Assembly (NCBI RefSeq): GCF_000023465.1
Contig: NC_014041.1
Location: forward strand, 124,001-188,000
Length of the DNA: 64,000 nucleotides
Direction: 5' to 3'
DNA from: Zunongwangia profunda SM-A87
Lineage (GTDB): Bacteria > Bacteroidota > Bacteroidia > Flavobacteriales > Flavobacteriaceae
Made by a program: the position numbers and the translations under genes
The notes under the pieces: model-generated
What the model saw: the letters and a program-made list of their open reading frames with translations, nothing else
The model's database searches: none
Told to the model about the DNA's origin: nothing
Shown here: positions 10,665-20,040 of the stretch, in pieces
Layout: every line of letters begins with the position of its first letter
How positions within the stretch are numbered: position 1 is the stretch's first letter

Positions 10665-11261
10665 ATGCTGATTGTAATTTCTGCGGAAAAGTTGATCGAG
10701 AATGAAGAATCTCAGCTGAAATCGATGTTCGATGCAGGTTTAGAAACACTTCATATTCGTAAACCTGAAGTTTCTTTTGAAGAGCTGAAAACCTGGTTAG
10801 AAAACTTTGAGCCGGGATATCGTTCTAAAATGGTGCTGCATCAGCATCACGAATTAGCACGAGAATTTGGGTTGAAAGGGGTCCATCTTCCGGAATATTT
10901 CAGAACAAGTCTGAAGGAAACTTTAGAAGATTATGTCAACACATTTCAGCATTTAAAATTTACAGTGAGTACCTCGTTTCATCAAAAAGAAGAGATCTCG
11001 AGAACATCGATTTTCGATTACTGTTTTTTGAGTCCGATTTTTAATTCCATCTCTAAAACCGGGTATGTGGGAAAAACGTTTCAAGTCCTGGACATCCAGC
11101 AAAAAGTGATCGCGCTTGGCGGGATAGATGCAGCGAAAATTCCACTTGCCTATAATATGGGGTTTTATGGTGTGGCTGTTTTGGGAGCGGTTTGGCTACA
11201 GGAAGATCCAATACATAGTTTTATTAAAATTCAGCAACAATATGAGTCAGTTTTCAACTAA
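10665..11261 (+). CDS. ThiE/TenI-family protein (first of two)
   Basis: 198 residues, a TIM-barrel of the thiamine phosphate synthase/TenI family: AGLETLHIRKP near the N-terminus, GVHLPEYF mid-protein, CFLSPIFNSISK and ALGGIDAAKI at the end. It lacks the strong VNDxVxxA and LGQED motifs seen in the next gene, which makes TenI-like function (thiazole tautomerase) or a divergent ThiE more likely than a second standard ThiE. This is inference. It overlaps the next gene by 20 nt. Confidence 0.8.
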   Translation: MLIVISAEKLIENEESQLKSMFDAGLETLHIRKPEVSFEELKTWLENFEPGYRSKMVLHQHHELAREFGLKGVHLPEYFRTSLKETLEDYVNTFQHLKFTVSTSFHQKEEISRTSIFDYCFLSPIFNSISKTGYVGKTFQVLDIQQKVIALGGIDAAKIPLAYNMGFYGVAVLGAVWLQEDPIHSFIKIQQQYESVFN

Positions 11262-11916
11262 ACATTCGGTGAATTTACCAAAAGAAATCTCCTGTTTGCA
11301 TTATATCTCGCAGGGTAAAGATCGCGAGGAACACTTAGCAAATATAACACGTGTTTTAAAGGCAGGTGCAAACTGGATTCAGTTACGAATCAAAGAGATG
11401 CCGCAAAAAGAAATACTGAAAACGGCGATTTTGGCAAGGGAATTATGCGCCAAATACAAAGCAAAGCTAATTGTAAATGATCATGTAAAAGTGGCGAAAA
11501 CCTGTAATGCTGACGGAGTTCATTTGGGACAAGAAGATACAGATGTTTTAGAGGCTAGAAAGATTTTAGGAAAGGATAAAATCATTGGCGGAACGGCGAA
11601 TACGCTTCAGCATTGTTTGGAGCATCTGGAAAACGGAGTTGATTATATTGGTTTGGGGCCTTTACGATTTACTTCCACCAAAAAGGAACTGAGTCCTGTT
11701 CTTGGTTTTTCAGGTTATCAGGAATTGATAGAGAAATATTCGCAGCAGGAGAATACAGTTCCCATAATTGCCATTGGCGGAATTAAAGTAAACGACATTG
11801 AAGAACTCCGTAAAATTGGTTTAAGTGGAGTGGCTATTTCCAGCTTACTAACACATTCAAAAGATCCCAAAAATGAAATTCAGCAGATTTTAGATCGCTT
11901 TGCTGTGAGAGTTTAG
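11242..11916 (+). CDS. thiE: Thiamine phosphate synthase
   Basis: 224 residues from the ATG at 11242, inside the end of the previous gene; longer starts fall within that gene. Motifs of ThiE are complete: WIQLRIKEM, LIVNDHVKVAK, GVHLGQED, YIGLGPLRFTSTK and IIAIGGIK. It joins HMP-PP and thiazole phosphate. Its TAG stop codon coincides with the first bases of a tandem repeat that fills the gap to thiG. Confidence 0.93.
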   Translation: MSQFSTKHSVNLPKEISCLHYISQGKDREEHLANITRVLKAGANWIQLRIKEMPQKEILKTAILARELCAKYKAKLIVNDHVKVAKTCNADGVHLGQEDTDVLEARKILGKDKIIGGTANTLQHCLEHLENGVDYIGLGPLRFTSTKKELSPVLGFSGYQELIEKYSQQENTVPIIAIGGIKVNDIEELRKIGLSGVAISSLLTHSKDPKNEIQQILDRFAVRV

Positions 11917-12405
11917 ATTTGAGAAAATAGTCAATTTGATGATGTGGTAATGAGCTGATTTGAAAATGAATTGAAGCAAGATTCAGGACTAATTTATTTT
12001 GAATGTTAAATGTTGAATTTTAAATGAAGATCTGAAGTCACTTTTGAGAAACGCTTGTCACTTCGAGTGCTTGCGAGGTAAGGAGCAATTTTATCGAGAA
12101 GTGGATTTAAGTTCGTATTTAGATTTGAGAAAATAGCCAATTTGATGATGTGGTAATGTGCTGATTTGAAAATGAATTGAATCAAGAGTCAAGAAGCAAG
12201 ATTCAGGACTAATTTATTTTGAATGCAAAATGTTGAATTTTAAATGAAGAAATGAATTCACTTTTGAGAAAACGCTTGTCACTTCGAGTGCTTGCGAGGT
12301 AAGGAGCAATTGTATCGAGAAGTGAATTTAAGTTCGTATTTAGATTTGAGAAAATAGCCAATTTGATGATGTGGTAATGTACTGATTTGAAAATGAATTG
12401 ATTTC
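11914..12405. repeat. Noncoding tandem repeat (206 and 221 bp units, 2.3 copies) inside the thi operon
   Basis: Three copies begin with TTTAGATTTGAGAAAATAG at about 11913, 12119 and 12340. The first two are near full-length and the third breaks off after about 65 bp. The two full copies contain a CACTTCGAGTGCTTGCGAG ... ATCGAGAAGTG inverted-arm element (12059-12107 and 12279-12327). The second copy has an extra AATCAAGAGTCAAGAAGC-type segment. No coding frame. It separates thiE from thiG by 555 bp. Confidence 0.85.
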
Positions 12406-12471
12406 AGAATTAAAAATCAAAATATAAAATTCCCTTTTTGGTTGGGGGCTAGGGCGATAAAAAAATACAAA

Positions 12472-13242
12472 ATGAAAAAACTAAAAATAGCAGATAAAAG
12501 CTTTGATTCCCGATTATTTACGGGAACGGGAAAATTCAGTAATTCAGGTTTAATGCGCGAAGCAGTTTTGGCTTCAGAAAGTGAGTTGGTTACGGTGGCT
12601 CTTAAAAGGGTTGAGGCTGGCAATACAGAGGATGATATGATTAGTAGCCTGGCGCACGAAAAATTAAGTTTGTTACCCAATACCTCAGGAGTTCGGGATG
12701 CCAAAGAGGCTGTTTTTGCTGCCCAGATGGCCAGGGAAGCGCTTGGAACAAACTGGGTGAAAGTCGAAATTCATCCTGATCCTAAATACTTATTGCCCGA
12801 TGCGATAGAAACCCTAAAAGCCTGTGAAGAACTGGTGAAATTGGGCTTTGTAGTCATGCCGTATATTCATGCCGATCCGGTGCTGTGTAAGCGTTTGGAA
12901 GATGTAGGTGCGCAATGTGTAATGCCTTTAGGTGCTCCTATTGGTACTAATAAAGGCTTAAAAACCTTCGATTTTTTAGAAATTATTATCGAACAAAGTA
13001 ATGTTCCGGTGATTATAGATGCCGGAATTGGTGCTCCTTCGCACGCGGCTTTTGCGATGGAAATGGGAGCCGATGCCGTTTTGGTAAACACCGCAATTGC
13101 CGTTTCTAAGAATCCGGTACAAATGGCAAGAGCCTTTAAAATGGCCGTAGAATCCGGGCGAATGGCTTACGAAGCAAAACTTGCCGGAACCGGTAAGATT
13201 GCCCAAGCCAGTAGCCCACTAACACAATTTTTATATGAGTAG
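12472..13242 (+). CDS. thiG: Thiazole synthase ThiG
   Basis: 256 residues from the ATG at 12472; the frame opens earlier at 12442, but those residues do not fit the family. ThiG forms the thiazole phosphate from DXP, ThiS-thiocarboxylate and dehydroglycine. The Schiff-base lysine is Lys97 in VKVEIHPD, and the phosphate-binding glycine segments [10 protein letters not shown] and [11 protein letters not shown] are present. Its stop overlaps the start of thiH by 8 nt, so translation is probably coupled. Confidence 0.96.
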   Translation: MKKLKIADKSFDSRLFTGTGKFSNSGLMREAVLASESELVTVALKRVEAGNTEDDMISSLAHEKLSLLPNTSGVRDAKEAVFAAQMAREALGTNWVKVEIHPDPKYLLPDAIETLKACEELVKLGFVVMPYIHADPVLCKRLEDVGAQCVMPLGAPIGTNKGLKTFDFLEIIIEQSNVPVIIDAGIGAPSHAAFAMEMGADAVLVNTAIAVSKNPVQMARAFKMAVESGRMAYEAKLAGTGKIAQASSPLTQFLYE

Positions 13243-14341
13243 TTTTAAAACCCTATTAGCAAAGTATGATTGGGATGAGGTTTTGGAAAGTATTCAACAC
13301 AAAAATGCACAAGATGTAGAGTGTGCTTTAAGTGCTGTAAAACCCGATCTTGAAGATTTTAAAGCCTTAATTTCTCCAGCAGCCAAGCCTTATTTAGAGC
13401 CAATGGCTACCAAAAGTAAACTGATTACCAAAAAGCGTTTTGGCAATACCATGCAAATGTACGCGCCAATGTATTTAAGTAATGAATGTCAGAATATTTG
13501 TACGTATTGCGGATTTAGTTTAACGAATAAGATTCCGCGGCGCACCTTAACCGATGCTGAAATTTTAAAAGAAGCTGAATTTCTGAAAAAGAAAGGCTAC
13601 CAGCATATTTTACTGGTTACAGGGGAAGCGAATAGAACGGTGGGCATTGATTATTTGAGTAATGCTGTTCGTCTTTTAACGCCACATTTTGCAAATATTT
13701 CTATTGAAGTGCAACCGCTGGATCTGGAAGAATACGAACGATTGGTTGACGATGGTTTATATGCCACTCTGGTGTACCAGGAAACTTATCACCGCGAGAC
13801 CTATAAAATTCATCATCCTAAAGGGAAAAAATCGAATTTTGATTATCGTTTAGAAACACCAGACCGTTTGGGGAAAGCCGGAATTCACAAAATAGGAATT
13901 GGGGCTTTATTTGGATTAGAAGATTGGCGTGCCGATAGTTTTTTTACGGCTTTGCACCTTAAATATTTGCAGAAGACTTATTGGAAAACAAAGTATTCGA
14001 TTTCTTTCCCAAGATTGCGACCTTTTAGCGGCGGTTTAGAACCCAAAGTTGAAATGACCGATCCCGATTTGCTACAATTAATCTGTGCGTACCGAATTTT
14101 AGATGAGGATGTAGAATTATCGATTTCTACCCGCGAACAGGAAAAATTTCGCGATCATATTGCGCATTTAGGGATCACCTCGATGAGTGCCGAATCAAAA
14201 ACCAATCCTGGTGGTTATGTGGTAGAACCACAATCGTTGGAGCAGTTTGAAATTTCAGATGAGCGTAGCACCGAAAGGATCGCTACCATGTTAAGGAAAA
14301 ACGGAATCGAACCGGTTTGGAAAGACTGGGAGAAGTTTTAG
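13235..14341 (+). CDS. thiH: 2-iminoacetate synthase ThiH
   Basis: 368 residues. Radical-SAM cluster motif CQNICTYC (Cys85, Cys89, Cys92) has the CX3CX2C spacing. ThiH cleaves tyrosine to give dehydroglycine and p-cresol, which matches an anaerobic or facultative style of thiazole synthesis rather than ThiO. Last gene of the thi operon. Confidence 0.95.
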   Translation: MSSFKTLLAKYDWDEVLESIQHKNAQDVECALSAVKPDLEDFKALISPAAKPYLEPMATKSKLITKKRFGNTMQMYAPMYLSNECQNICTYCGFSLTNKIPRRTLTDAEILKEAEFLKKKGYQHILLVTGEANRTVGIDYLSNAVRLLTPHFANISIEVQPLDLEEYERLVDDGLYATLVYQETYHRETYKIHHPKGKKSNFDYRLETPDRLGKAGIHKIGIGALFGLEDWRADSFFTALHLKYLQKTYWKTKYSISFPRLRPFSGGLEPKVEMTDPDLLQLICAYRILDEDVELSISTREQEKFRDHIAHLGITSMSAESKTNPGGYVVEPQSLEQFEISDERSTERIATMLRKNGIEPVWKDWEKF

Positions 14342-14563
14342 TTTAGTATTGTTAGTATTTAGAATGGAGTGGAATTAGTTGGGAGCTTTTAGCTTGAAAC
14401 TGTCTGCTTTTAGGCGTTGGCTTTTCTTCGATGTTCCCTTGCAGGTTGTTGAACATTCCTGTTCATTCCTTTATTTTAATTACTATTTTCCATTTCAAAT
14501 AAAAACACCTAAATTGTAAATTATTCGGGGGAAATAAAATATTTTTTTTAAAAAACGTATACT

Positions 14564-14758
14564 ATGAGTGAAAATAAAATCAGTTTGAATACTATTCTTA
14601 CGCTAGGATTTATCGCTATTTTTAGTGTATTGCTTGCGATTAATTTGATATTTAAAGATATACTTGGTGATAACTTAACCCCAATCTTAATGATGGGTCT
14701 GGGGTATTTCGTAGGATATTATGCTTTTAGAGGCTTACGTATTCTAGGGAATAAATAA
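14564..14758 (+). CDS. Small hypothetical membrane protein
   Basis: 64 residues with two predicted transmembrane helices (about 10-30 and 39-56) and a short basic tail. No family recognised. A poly-A/T leader with GGGGGAAATAAAAT lies just before the start. It is flanked by gene-free stretches of about 220 and 240 bp in which nothing else is seen. Confidence 0.55.
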   Translation: MSENKISLNTILTLGFIAIFSVLLAINLIFKDILGDNLTPILMMGLGYFVGYYAFRGLRILGNK

Positions 14759-15000
14759 TTCTAATCTCCGGACTACGATTCAGCATCGCATTTCGATTTA
14801 CGAAATTTTATAATCCTTTTTTAAATCCAACTTTTCCTTAAACGGCACCTTAAAATTCGGCGCTAAGTCTTGTCTCCTAATTCTTTTCTCTTAACTTTTA
14901 ACAGCGAGGAGGCTACGCATAATTTTATCAAACTACTACTTAACTGGAGACTTCGATATAAAATCTTTTTCAAAGATTTCAGTCTGTCTCCGATTATCCT

Positions 15001-15900
15001 CTACACCCTATCAGGAAACATAAACTTTTCAATTTCTTCAGCAGAAAATTTAGGATTTGCTCCTTCTTGCGAGGCCACCAGGGCGCCAATCGCGCAGGCA
15101 TAATTCAACGCTTTTTGAGGTGTTTCTTGTTGTAATAATTTTGAAATCAATGATCCTAAAAAGCTATCACCGGCTCCCACGGTATCTGCTACTTTTATTT
15201 TATAACCGCTGTTGTAGTATAATTTTCCTTCAGTAAAAAGAACGGCACCATGGCTGCCTTTGGTTACACAGATGGTTTTGGCATTAGTGATTTTAGCCAT
15301 GTAGCTGAGGTTTTGCTCCAGCGAGTGGAAAGGCGAGTCAAACATCGCCGCGATCTCATATAATTCGTCGTCATTAAATTTAATGAAATCAGCTTTTAAA
15401 ATAAGGTCTTCTAAAACTTCTTTTTTGTAATGCGGTGGTCTTAGATTGATGTCGAAAACAGAGAATTTTGCATATTGGAGTAATTCATTTAAGGTCTCTC
15501 TGCTTTTTTGATCGCGACAAACCAAACTTCCGAAGATAAAAGCATCTGAAGTATTTACTTTTTCGATCATATTTTCAGAAATATCGATTTTATCCCATGC
15601 AGCAGGATATTCGATAGTATAAGAAGCTGAACCATTTTTATCGAGCTCTACATTTACTACACCGGTAGGGAAATCTGGAGTTTTAGCAACTAAAGAATGA
15701 TCTATTTTTCTGGATTTTAGGTATTCCAATAAATTTTTTCCCTTTTCATCCTGGCCAACACTACTAATCATCGTGGTGTCAATTCCGTTGGCGCTTAGGC
15801 GGGAAGCAACATTTAAAGGTGCTCCCCCAATTTTTTCTGAATTAGGGAAAATATCATATAAAATTTCTCCAAAAGAGACTGCTTTTAGCTTTTGTGTCAT
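15001..15900 (-). CDS. PfkB-family carbohydrate kinase, probable fructokinase
   Basis: 299 residues. Ribokinase/PfkB signature 1 is IGGAPLNVASRL near the N-terminus and signature 2 is DTVGAGDSF with catalytic Asp245. The start FGEILYDIFP is typical of bacterial fructokinases. It is last in an operon behind a GH32 fructosidase, which supports fructose as substrate; this is inferred from context. It starts 1 nt after the methionine aminopeptidase stop. Confidence 0.85.
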   Translation of the reverse strand: MTQKLKAVSFGEILYDIFPNSEKIGGAPLNVASRLSANGIDTTMISSVGQDEKGKNLLEYLKSRKIDHSLVAKTPDFPTGVVNVELDKNGSASYTIEYPAAWDKIDISENMIEKVNTSDAFIFGSLVCRDQKSRETLNELLQYAKFSVFDINLRPPHYKKEVLEDLILKADFIKFNDDELYEIAAMFDSPFHSLEQNLSYMAKITNAKTICVTKGSHGAVLFTEGKLYYNSGYKIKVADTVGAGDSFLGSLISKLLQQETPQKALNYACAIGALVASQEGANPKFSAEEIEKFMFPDRV

Positions 15901-15901
15901 T

Positions 15902-16666
15902 TTAGTTCCAAATTTCGTTAGCTGCAGTTAATATTAAAGGAAGACCATCGGTGACCATAATAGTATGTTCATGTTGTGTTACATAACCACCTTTGTTTCC
16001 AATAAGTGTCCAGCCATCATTTTGCTCTACTGCTATGGTCGATTTTGTAGCGATAAAAGTTTCTATGGCTACAGTGGTATTTTTTTTGAAGCGTTCCCTA
16101 TTGCTTTTAATTCTATAGTTTAGAATGTTTTCGGGCTTTTCGTGTAAACTTCTACCAACCCCGTGTCCTGCTAAATTTCTAATGACCTTAAATCCAGACT
16201 TTTTCGCTTCAGTTTCCATTAAATAGCCTATATCCGCGATTTTCACTCCGCCTTTAATTTGACTTATCGCTTTTTGCAGAATATTCTTCGAAGCATCTAC
16301 CAGAGGTTGGTGGTTATTGAGATCTTTTCCAATAATAAAAGAACCTCCATTATCTGCCCAGAATCCATTTAATTCTGCGGACACGTCGATATTTATTAAA
16401 TCGCCTTCCTTTAGAATTTTATTTTCTGACGGAATACCGTGGGCAGCTTCGTTATTTACACTAATGCAGGTATAACCGGGAAACCCATAAGTTTCGAAAG
16501 GTGCCGATTTTGCACCATAACTTTTAAGAATTTCACCGCCATAATCGTCCAGTTCTTTGGTAGAAATTCCAGGTTTTGTAAATGCTCTCATTAGTTTAAG
16601 TGTAATTGCAACAACTTCACTAATCTTTTTCATTCCGTTTAATTCTGCTTCAGTGCTTATGGACAT
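15902..16666 (-). CDS. map: Type I methionine aminopeptidase
   Basis: 254 residues. The dinuclear metal site is complete: Asp94 (NIDVSAELNG), Asp105 (WADNGG), His168 (AGHGVGR), Glu202 (AIETF) and Glu233 (TQHEHT), with His76 in AAHGIP. It removes the initiator methionine. Its place between a fructosidase and a fructokinase is odd for a housekeeping map; it may be a second copy, while the usual one would sit in a ribosomal operon outside this window. Confidence 0.92.
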   Translation of the reverse strand: MSISTEAELNGMKKISEVVAITLKLMRAFTKPGISTKELDDYGGEILKSYGAKSAPFETYGFPGYTCISVNNEAAHGIPSENKILKEGDLINIDVSAELNGFWADNGGSFIIGKDLNNHQPLVDASKNILQKAISQIKGGVKIADIGYLMETEAKKSGFKVIRNLAGHGVGRSLHEKPENILNYRIKSNRERFKKNTTVAIETFIATKSTIAVEQNDGWTLIGNKGGYVTQHEHTIMVTDGLPLILTAANEIWN

Positions 16667-16687
16667 GGATTTTAATTCGAATAGTTA

Positions 16688-18265
16688 TTAATTAAAATTG
16701 AATTCGTTGGCTTCAATATCGATTACAGGAACACCTTCATTAATCTTTAAACTGGTATAAGGCTGCTTGGGAAAGAAGATCTCGGTCATTACTGTTTCTC
16801 CATCATCATAAAAAACTTCGATGCTCATATTATCTAAAATCATGTTTACTTGTAAGGAATCTGAAGTCGATATTCTTCTTCCGGTAGATATGGTAGAAGC
16901 AAATTCCTTTCCGAAGTCAGTAATTCCAGATTCAGATCGATCAATATAAAACTCGTTTTCTGCTTTTTTAAATCCAAATTTAAAATGATCGCCACTATCA
17001 TTACTTAAAGATAAATGAACGTCTTTGGTGATCTTGGGAATTAAAAAAGAAACCTGTGCTTTGGTAAGATCAAGCTCGTTGGTATCGATTATTGCATGAT
17101 CCTCGTCGGTTACCTTCCATTTGGTGATCGTTTCACCAATATATTTTTCAAGTTCTTTAACCGGGGTAGATGTGATAATATACTTATCATCTTCTTTTTT
17201 CAGCGTTAATTTTCGTGCAATTGTCATGGCGCTTCTCCATGTTTCAGTAGGAACTTCCTGAGCATAAAGCCAGTTAGACATCCAGCCCATAAATAAAGTC
17301 CGGCCATCTTCTTTTGGAATATTAGACCATGTAACTCCGGCATAATTATCTTTTCCAAAATCCAGCCAGTAAGGATGGTCTATGTTTTTTCCATGAAGAT
17401 CGGCTTCAGGAGTAAAGTTCTTACCATCCCAATTACCCACAAAATATTGCGTGGCCGAGCCGCCATTGTATCCGCCGGGATTAGTACTTTGAATAAGCAC
17501 CCATTTGGTTTCTTCGCTGTTTTCTACTTTCATAGGGAAGAAATCGGGGCATTCCCAAACGCCGTCCTGTGCTGCGTAATTTTCACCAAATTCCGATACC
17601 TTTTTCCAGTCTTTTAAATTTTCTGAAGTATAAAAATAGGCACGGTCTTTAGCCGAAAGCGCCATTAACCATTGATTGTTTGCTTCATCCCAGTTCATTT
17701 TAGGGTCCCTGAAATCTTGTAATTCGGGATTCTTAATTACCGGGTTTTCTTTGTATTTTGTCCAGGTTTTTCCTTCATCCAGGCTATAAGCAATAGCCTG
17801 CGATTGATAATCGATTCGGCCTTCTTCAGCAGCCTTCGCATCATGATAGGTAAACATGGCTACAACTGGCGGAGTGGTTCCATCTCCAAAGCCAGAAGTG
17901 TTATTGTGATCTACAACCGCACTCCCGCTAAAAATATAGCCTTTTTCATCGGGAAAAAGAGCGATGTCCTGTTCTTTCCAGGTAATCATGTCTTTACTGG
18001 TAGCGTGTCCCCAGTGCATTGGGCCCCATTTATTATCTTCTGGATAATACTGAAAGAATAAATGATACGTACCGTTTAAGTAAAACATTCCATTAGGATC
18101 ATTCATCCAGTTTTCCTTTGGGGAGAAATGGAAAGCAGGTCTAAAATCCTCATCGGTTTGAATCGATGCTGTTTTATTTTCATCGGTTTGTGAATCCTTA
18201 GTATCGTGTTTACAGGATATCATTAATAAAAAAGCAATAAGCGCTGCAGGTCTCAAAATTTTCAT
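16688..18265 (-). CDS. Glycoside hydrolase family 32 lipoprotein (levanase/fructan beta-fructosidase type)
   Basis: 525 residues. Lipoprotein signal with lipobox MISC (Cys18). GH32 catalytic motifs: nucleophile Asp56 in WMNDPNG, transition-state stabiliser Asp187 in FRDP, and acid/base Glu238 in WECPDFF. A C-terminal beta-sandwich follows from about 385. The family releases terminal fructose from levan, inulin or sucrose. As a lipoprotein it should act at the cell envelope, with the fructose phosphorylated by the kinase two genes downstream. No SusC/SusD pair is visible next to it. Confidence 0.92.
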   Translation of the reverse strand: MKILRPAALIAFLLMISCKHDTKDSQTDENKTASIQTDEDFRPAFHFSPKENWMNDPNGMFYLNGTYHLFFQYYPEDNKWGPMHWGHATSKDMITWKEQDIALFPDEKGYIFSGSAVVDHNNTSGFGDGTTPPVVAMFTYHDAKAAEEGRIDYQSQAIAYSLDEGKTWTKYKENPVIKNPELQDFRDPKMNWDEANNQWLMALSAKDRAYFYTSENLKDWKKVSEFGENYAAQDGVWECPDFFPMKVENSEETKWVLIQSTNPGGYNGGSATQYFVGNWDGKNFTPEADLHGKNIDHPYWLDFGKDNYAGVTWSNIPKEDGRTLFMGWMSNWLYAQEVPTETWRSAMTIARKLTLKKEDDKYIITSTPVKELEKYIGETITKWKVTDEDHAIIDTNELDLTKAQVSFLIPKITKDVHLSLSNDSGDHFKFGFKKAENEFYIDRSESGITDFGKEFASTISTGRRISTSDSLQVNMILDNMSIEVFYDDGETVMTEIFFPKQPYTSLKINEGVPVIDIEANEFNFN

Positions 18266-18745
18266 AGCATCTCAAAATTAATAATCAACAATAAAAAGCA
18301 GCTAGAGGTTAAGATTTTATAAAAATAGTGAAAATTTCAGCGATTTTCCTAATGTTATTCATCTGAGTTTGATTCCATAAAATGCAGGAGGATGAGTGAA
18401 ATCTTTATTGGCACCGCCAAAAGGTTTAGTACCCCGTAACGATAGCAATCGGGAGGCCTCGGAATTGAAATTTAGTCTCTATCGAATGCCTGGTGGGCTT
18501 GCCCTGAGGTAGTTTACTGAAAAATTTTAATGGAGCTTCCATTTTTGGGACATTGAGTGAATTTTCAAGGAAAATTTGTATCGAAATGCCCCAAAATGTC
18601 TACCATAATCGACATCGGTTATAAATGATTACAAATTGGTAAATAGCAAAACTTTGGTACTAAAAAGAGGATGGCTTTTAAAAAACTGATTTTAGAAAAG
18701 GTGTATATCACTAATCATAACAATTTCTGGAAAGTCGAGGTACTC
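18266..18745. other. Gene-free stretch with repeat-like segments
   Basis: No credible gene. It should hold the promoter of the fructan operon, but no TAnnTTTG element was convincing. Two segments recur elsewhere: AACGATAGCAATCGGGAGG near 18437 resembles the TCCCGAT/ATCGGGA palindrome at 23429 and 23797, and GGGCTTGCCCTGAGGTAG near 18498 resembles a segment near 48262. Confidence 0.5.
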
Positions 18746-20038
18746 CTATTTTGTATTAACGGCCTTTTTTAAACGGTGAACAAAAACATAATAAGTAAGC
18801 AGTAAAATTACAATCCATCCACAGCTAATGACCAGTATTCCTGTAGATGACGTATGGTAACGGGACACCAGTTGTATATACATGCTTATGATTAGAAGGA
18901 TATATATACCCCAATTTACAAACTTCCATTTACCCAATATTGAGATTTGCTTCTTTTTTCTTTGTAACGCCTTGCGTTTTAGGGTAATCCATATTCCGGT
19001 TAATATCAATGAAGAAATGCCTAAACCTATAAAAAACCAGATAATCTTTGTGGTTAGTCCTCCCCAGTATCCAAAATGAAGTGGATCGGCAATATCATTT
19101 ATCCACATGATATTACTTATATTTTTAGCATTTTGGATCTTTACTACTTTGTAGTTGTATGGGTTTATATAAACCCTATTAGCACGTTGACGAACCAACG
19201 GAACATCAGAGTTGCCCCTAACATACACAGGCTCATTCTTTGTATTGGGGATGTTTATACCTTCTGGCTTAAAATAAGGAATTGCTTTTTGGGCTACCTG
19301 GGTGATACGGTCATAGTCAATAGTATAGGTAAGATTAATACTATCGTTATTTGCATTGCTATATTCCAGCTTTGGAGGTTTAGGGTTTACTGCGGTGCGT
19401 ACATCGGCAATATTGGTGCGTTCTATAAAATACCATATTCCGGTAGCTGAAAACAGAATGGAAAACGGAATAGACCATAATCCCACGAGCCGGTGAAGAC
19501 TTCTGAAAAACACCAATGGGCCTTTTGTTGTTTCGAGTTTAAATAATTTTCTCCACCATTTTTTATAAAAGCATAAAGCCGTTAAAAAGGAAATCAGCAA
19601 CAAAAAAGCAAAGCTCAATACTACTAAATAGCCAAATTGATAAAAAGGCATAAATAAAAAATAGTGAAGATCCCTGAAAAAGCGTTGAAAGGTAAGATTG
19701 GCATTTCCCTGTATTTTTCCAGTATATGGGTTGGCGAAGACATAGGTTTGCCTGCCATCCACCTTTGTATAGATGATATCACATAAATAAGGTTCTTCTG
19801 CCCGCATCCAATAGGAAATCTGAGCATTGGGATATTGCTTTTTGAGATTACTGATAATGGTATTTCTCGAGGCAAATTCTTTTTGGGGTTTAGCCCTGAT
19901 CTCAGAAATAAACAACCAGTCCATCTCGTGGCTAAGGGTTGCCATAGTACCTGAAAAGCATACTATAAAAAATAGTATGCTTAACTTGGTACCAATCCAA
20001 CTATGAATTTTAAATAACTTTTTCTTTGATAATTTCAA
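18746..20038 (-). CDS. PepSY-associated transmembrane protein
   Basis: 430 residues with an N-terminal KIHSWIG helix (about 10-37), helices near 133-160, 190-210, 330-352 and two at the C-terminus near 370-420. This is the PepSY_TM architecture with two periplasmic PepSY-like segments. Such proteins pair with siderophore receptors and are thought to help release or reduce iron in the periplasm. It starts 2 nt after the stop of the TonB receptor gene, so the two form an operon. Confidence 0.85.
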   Translation of the reverse strand: MKLSKKKLFKIHSWIGTKLSILFFIVCFSGTMATLSHEMDWLFISEIRAKPQKEFASRNTIISNLKKQYPNAQISYWMRAEEPYLCDIIYTKVDGRQTYVFANPYTGKIQGNANLTFQRFFRDLHYFLFMPFYQFGYLVVLSFAFLLLISFLTALCFYKKWWRKLFKLETTKGPLVFFRSLHRLVGLWSIPFSILFSATGIWYFIERTNIADVRTAVNPKPPKLEYSNANNDSINLTYTIDYDRITQVAQKAIPYFKPEGINIPNTKNEPVYVRGNSDVPLVRQRANRVYINPYNYKVVKIQNAKNISNIMWINDIADPLHFGYWGGLTTKIIWFFIGLGISSLILTGIWITLKRKALQRKKKQISILGKWKFVNWGIYILLIISMYIQLVSRYHTSSTGILVISCGWIVILLLTYYVFVHRLKKAVNTK

Positions 20039-20040
20039 TG

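Noticed and set aside
18266..18745. SusC/SusD-type or regulatory gene for the fructan operon
   Set aside because: No credible frame on either strand; only repeat-like segments.
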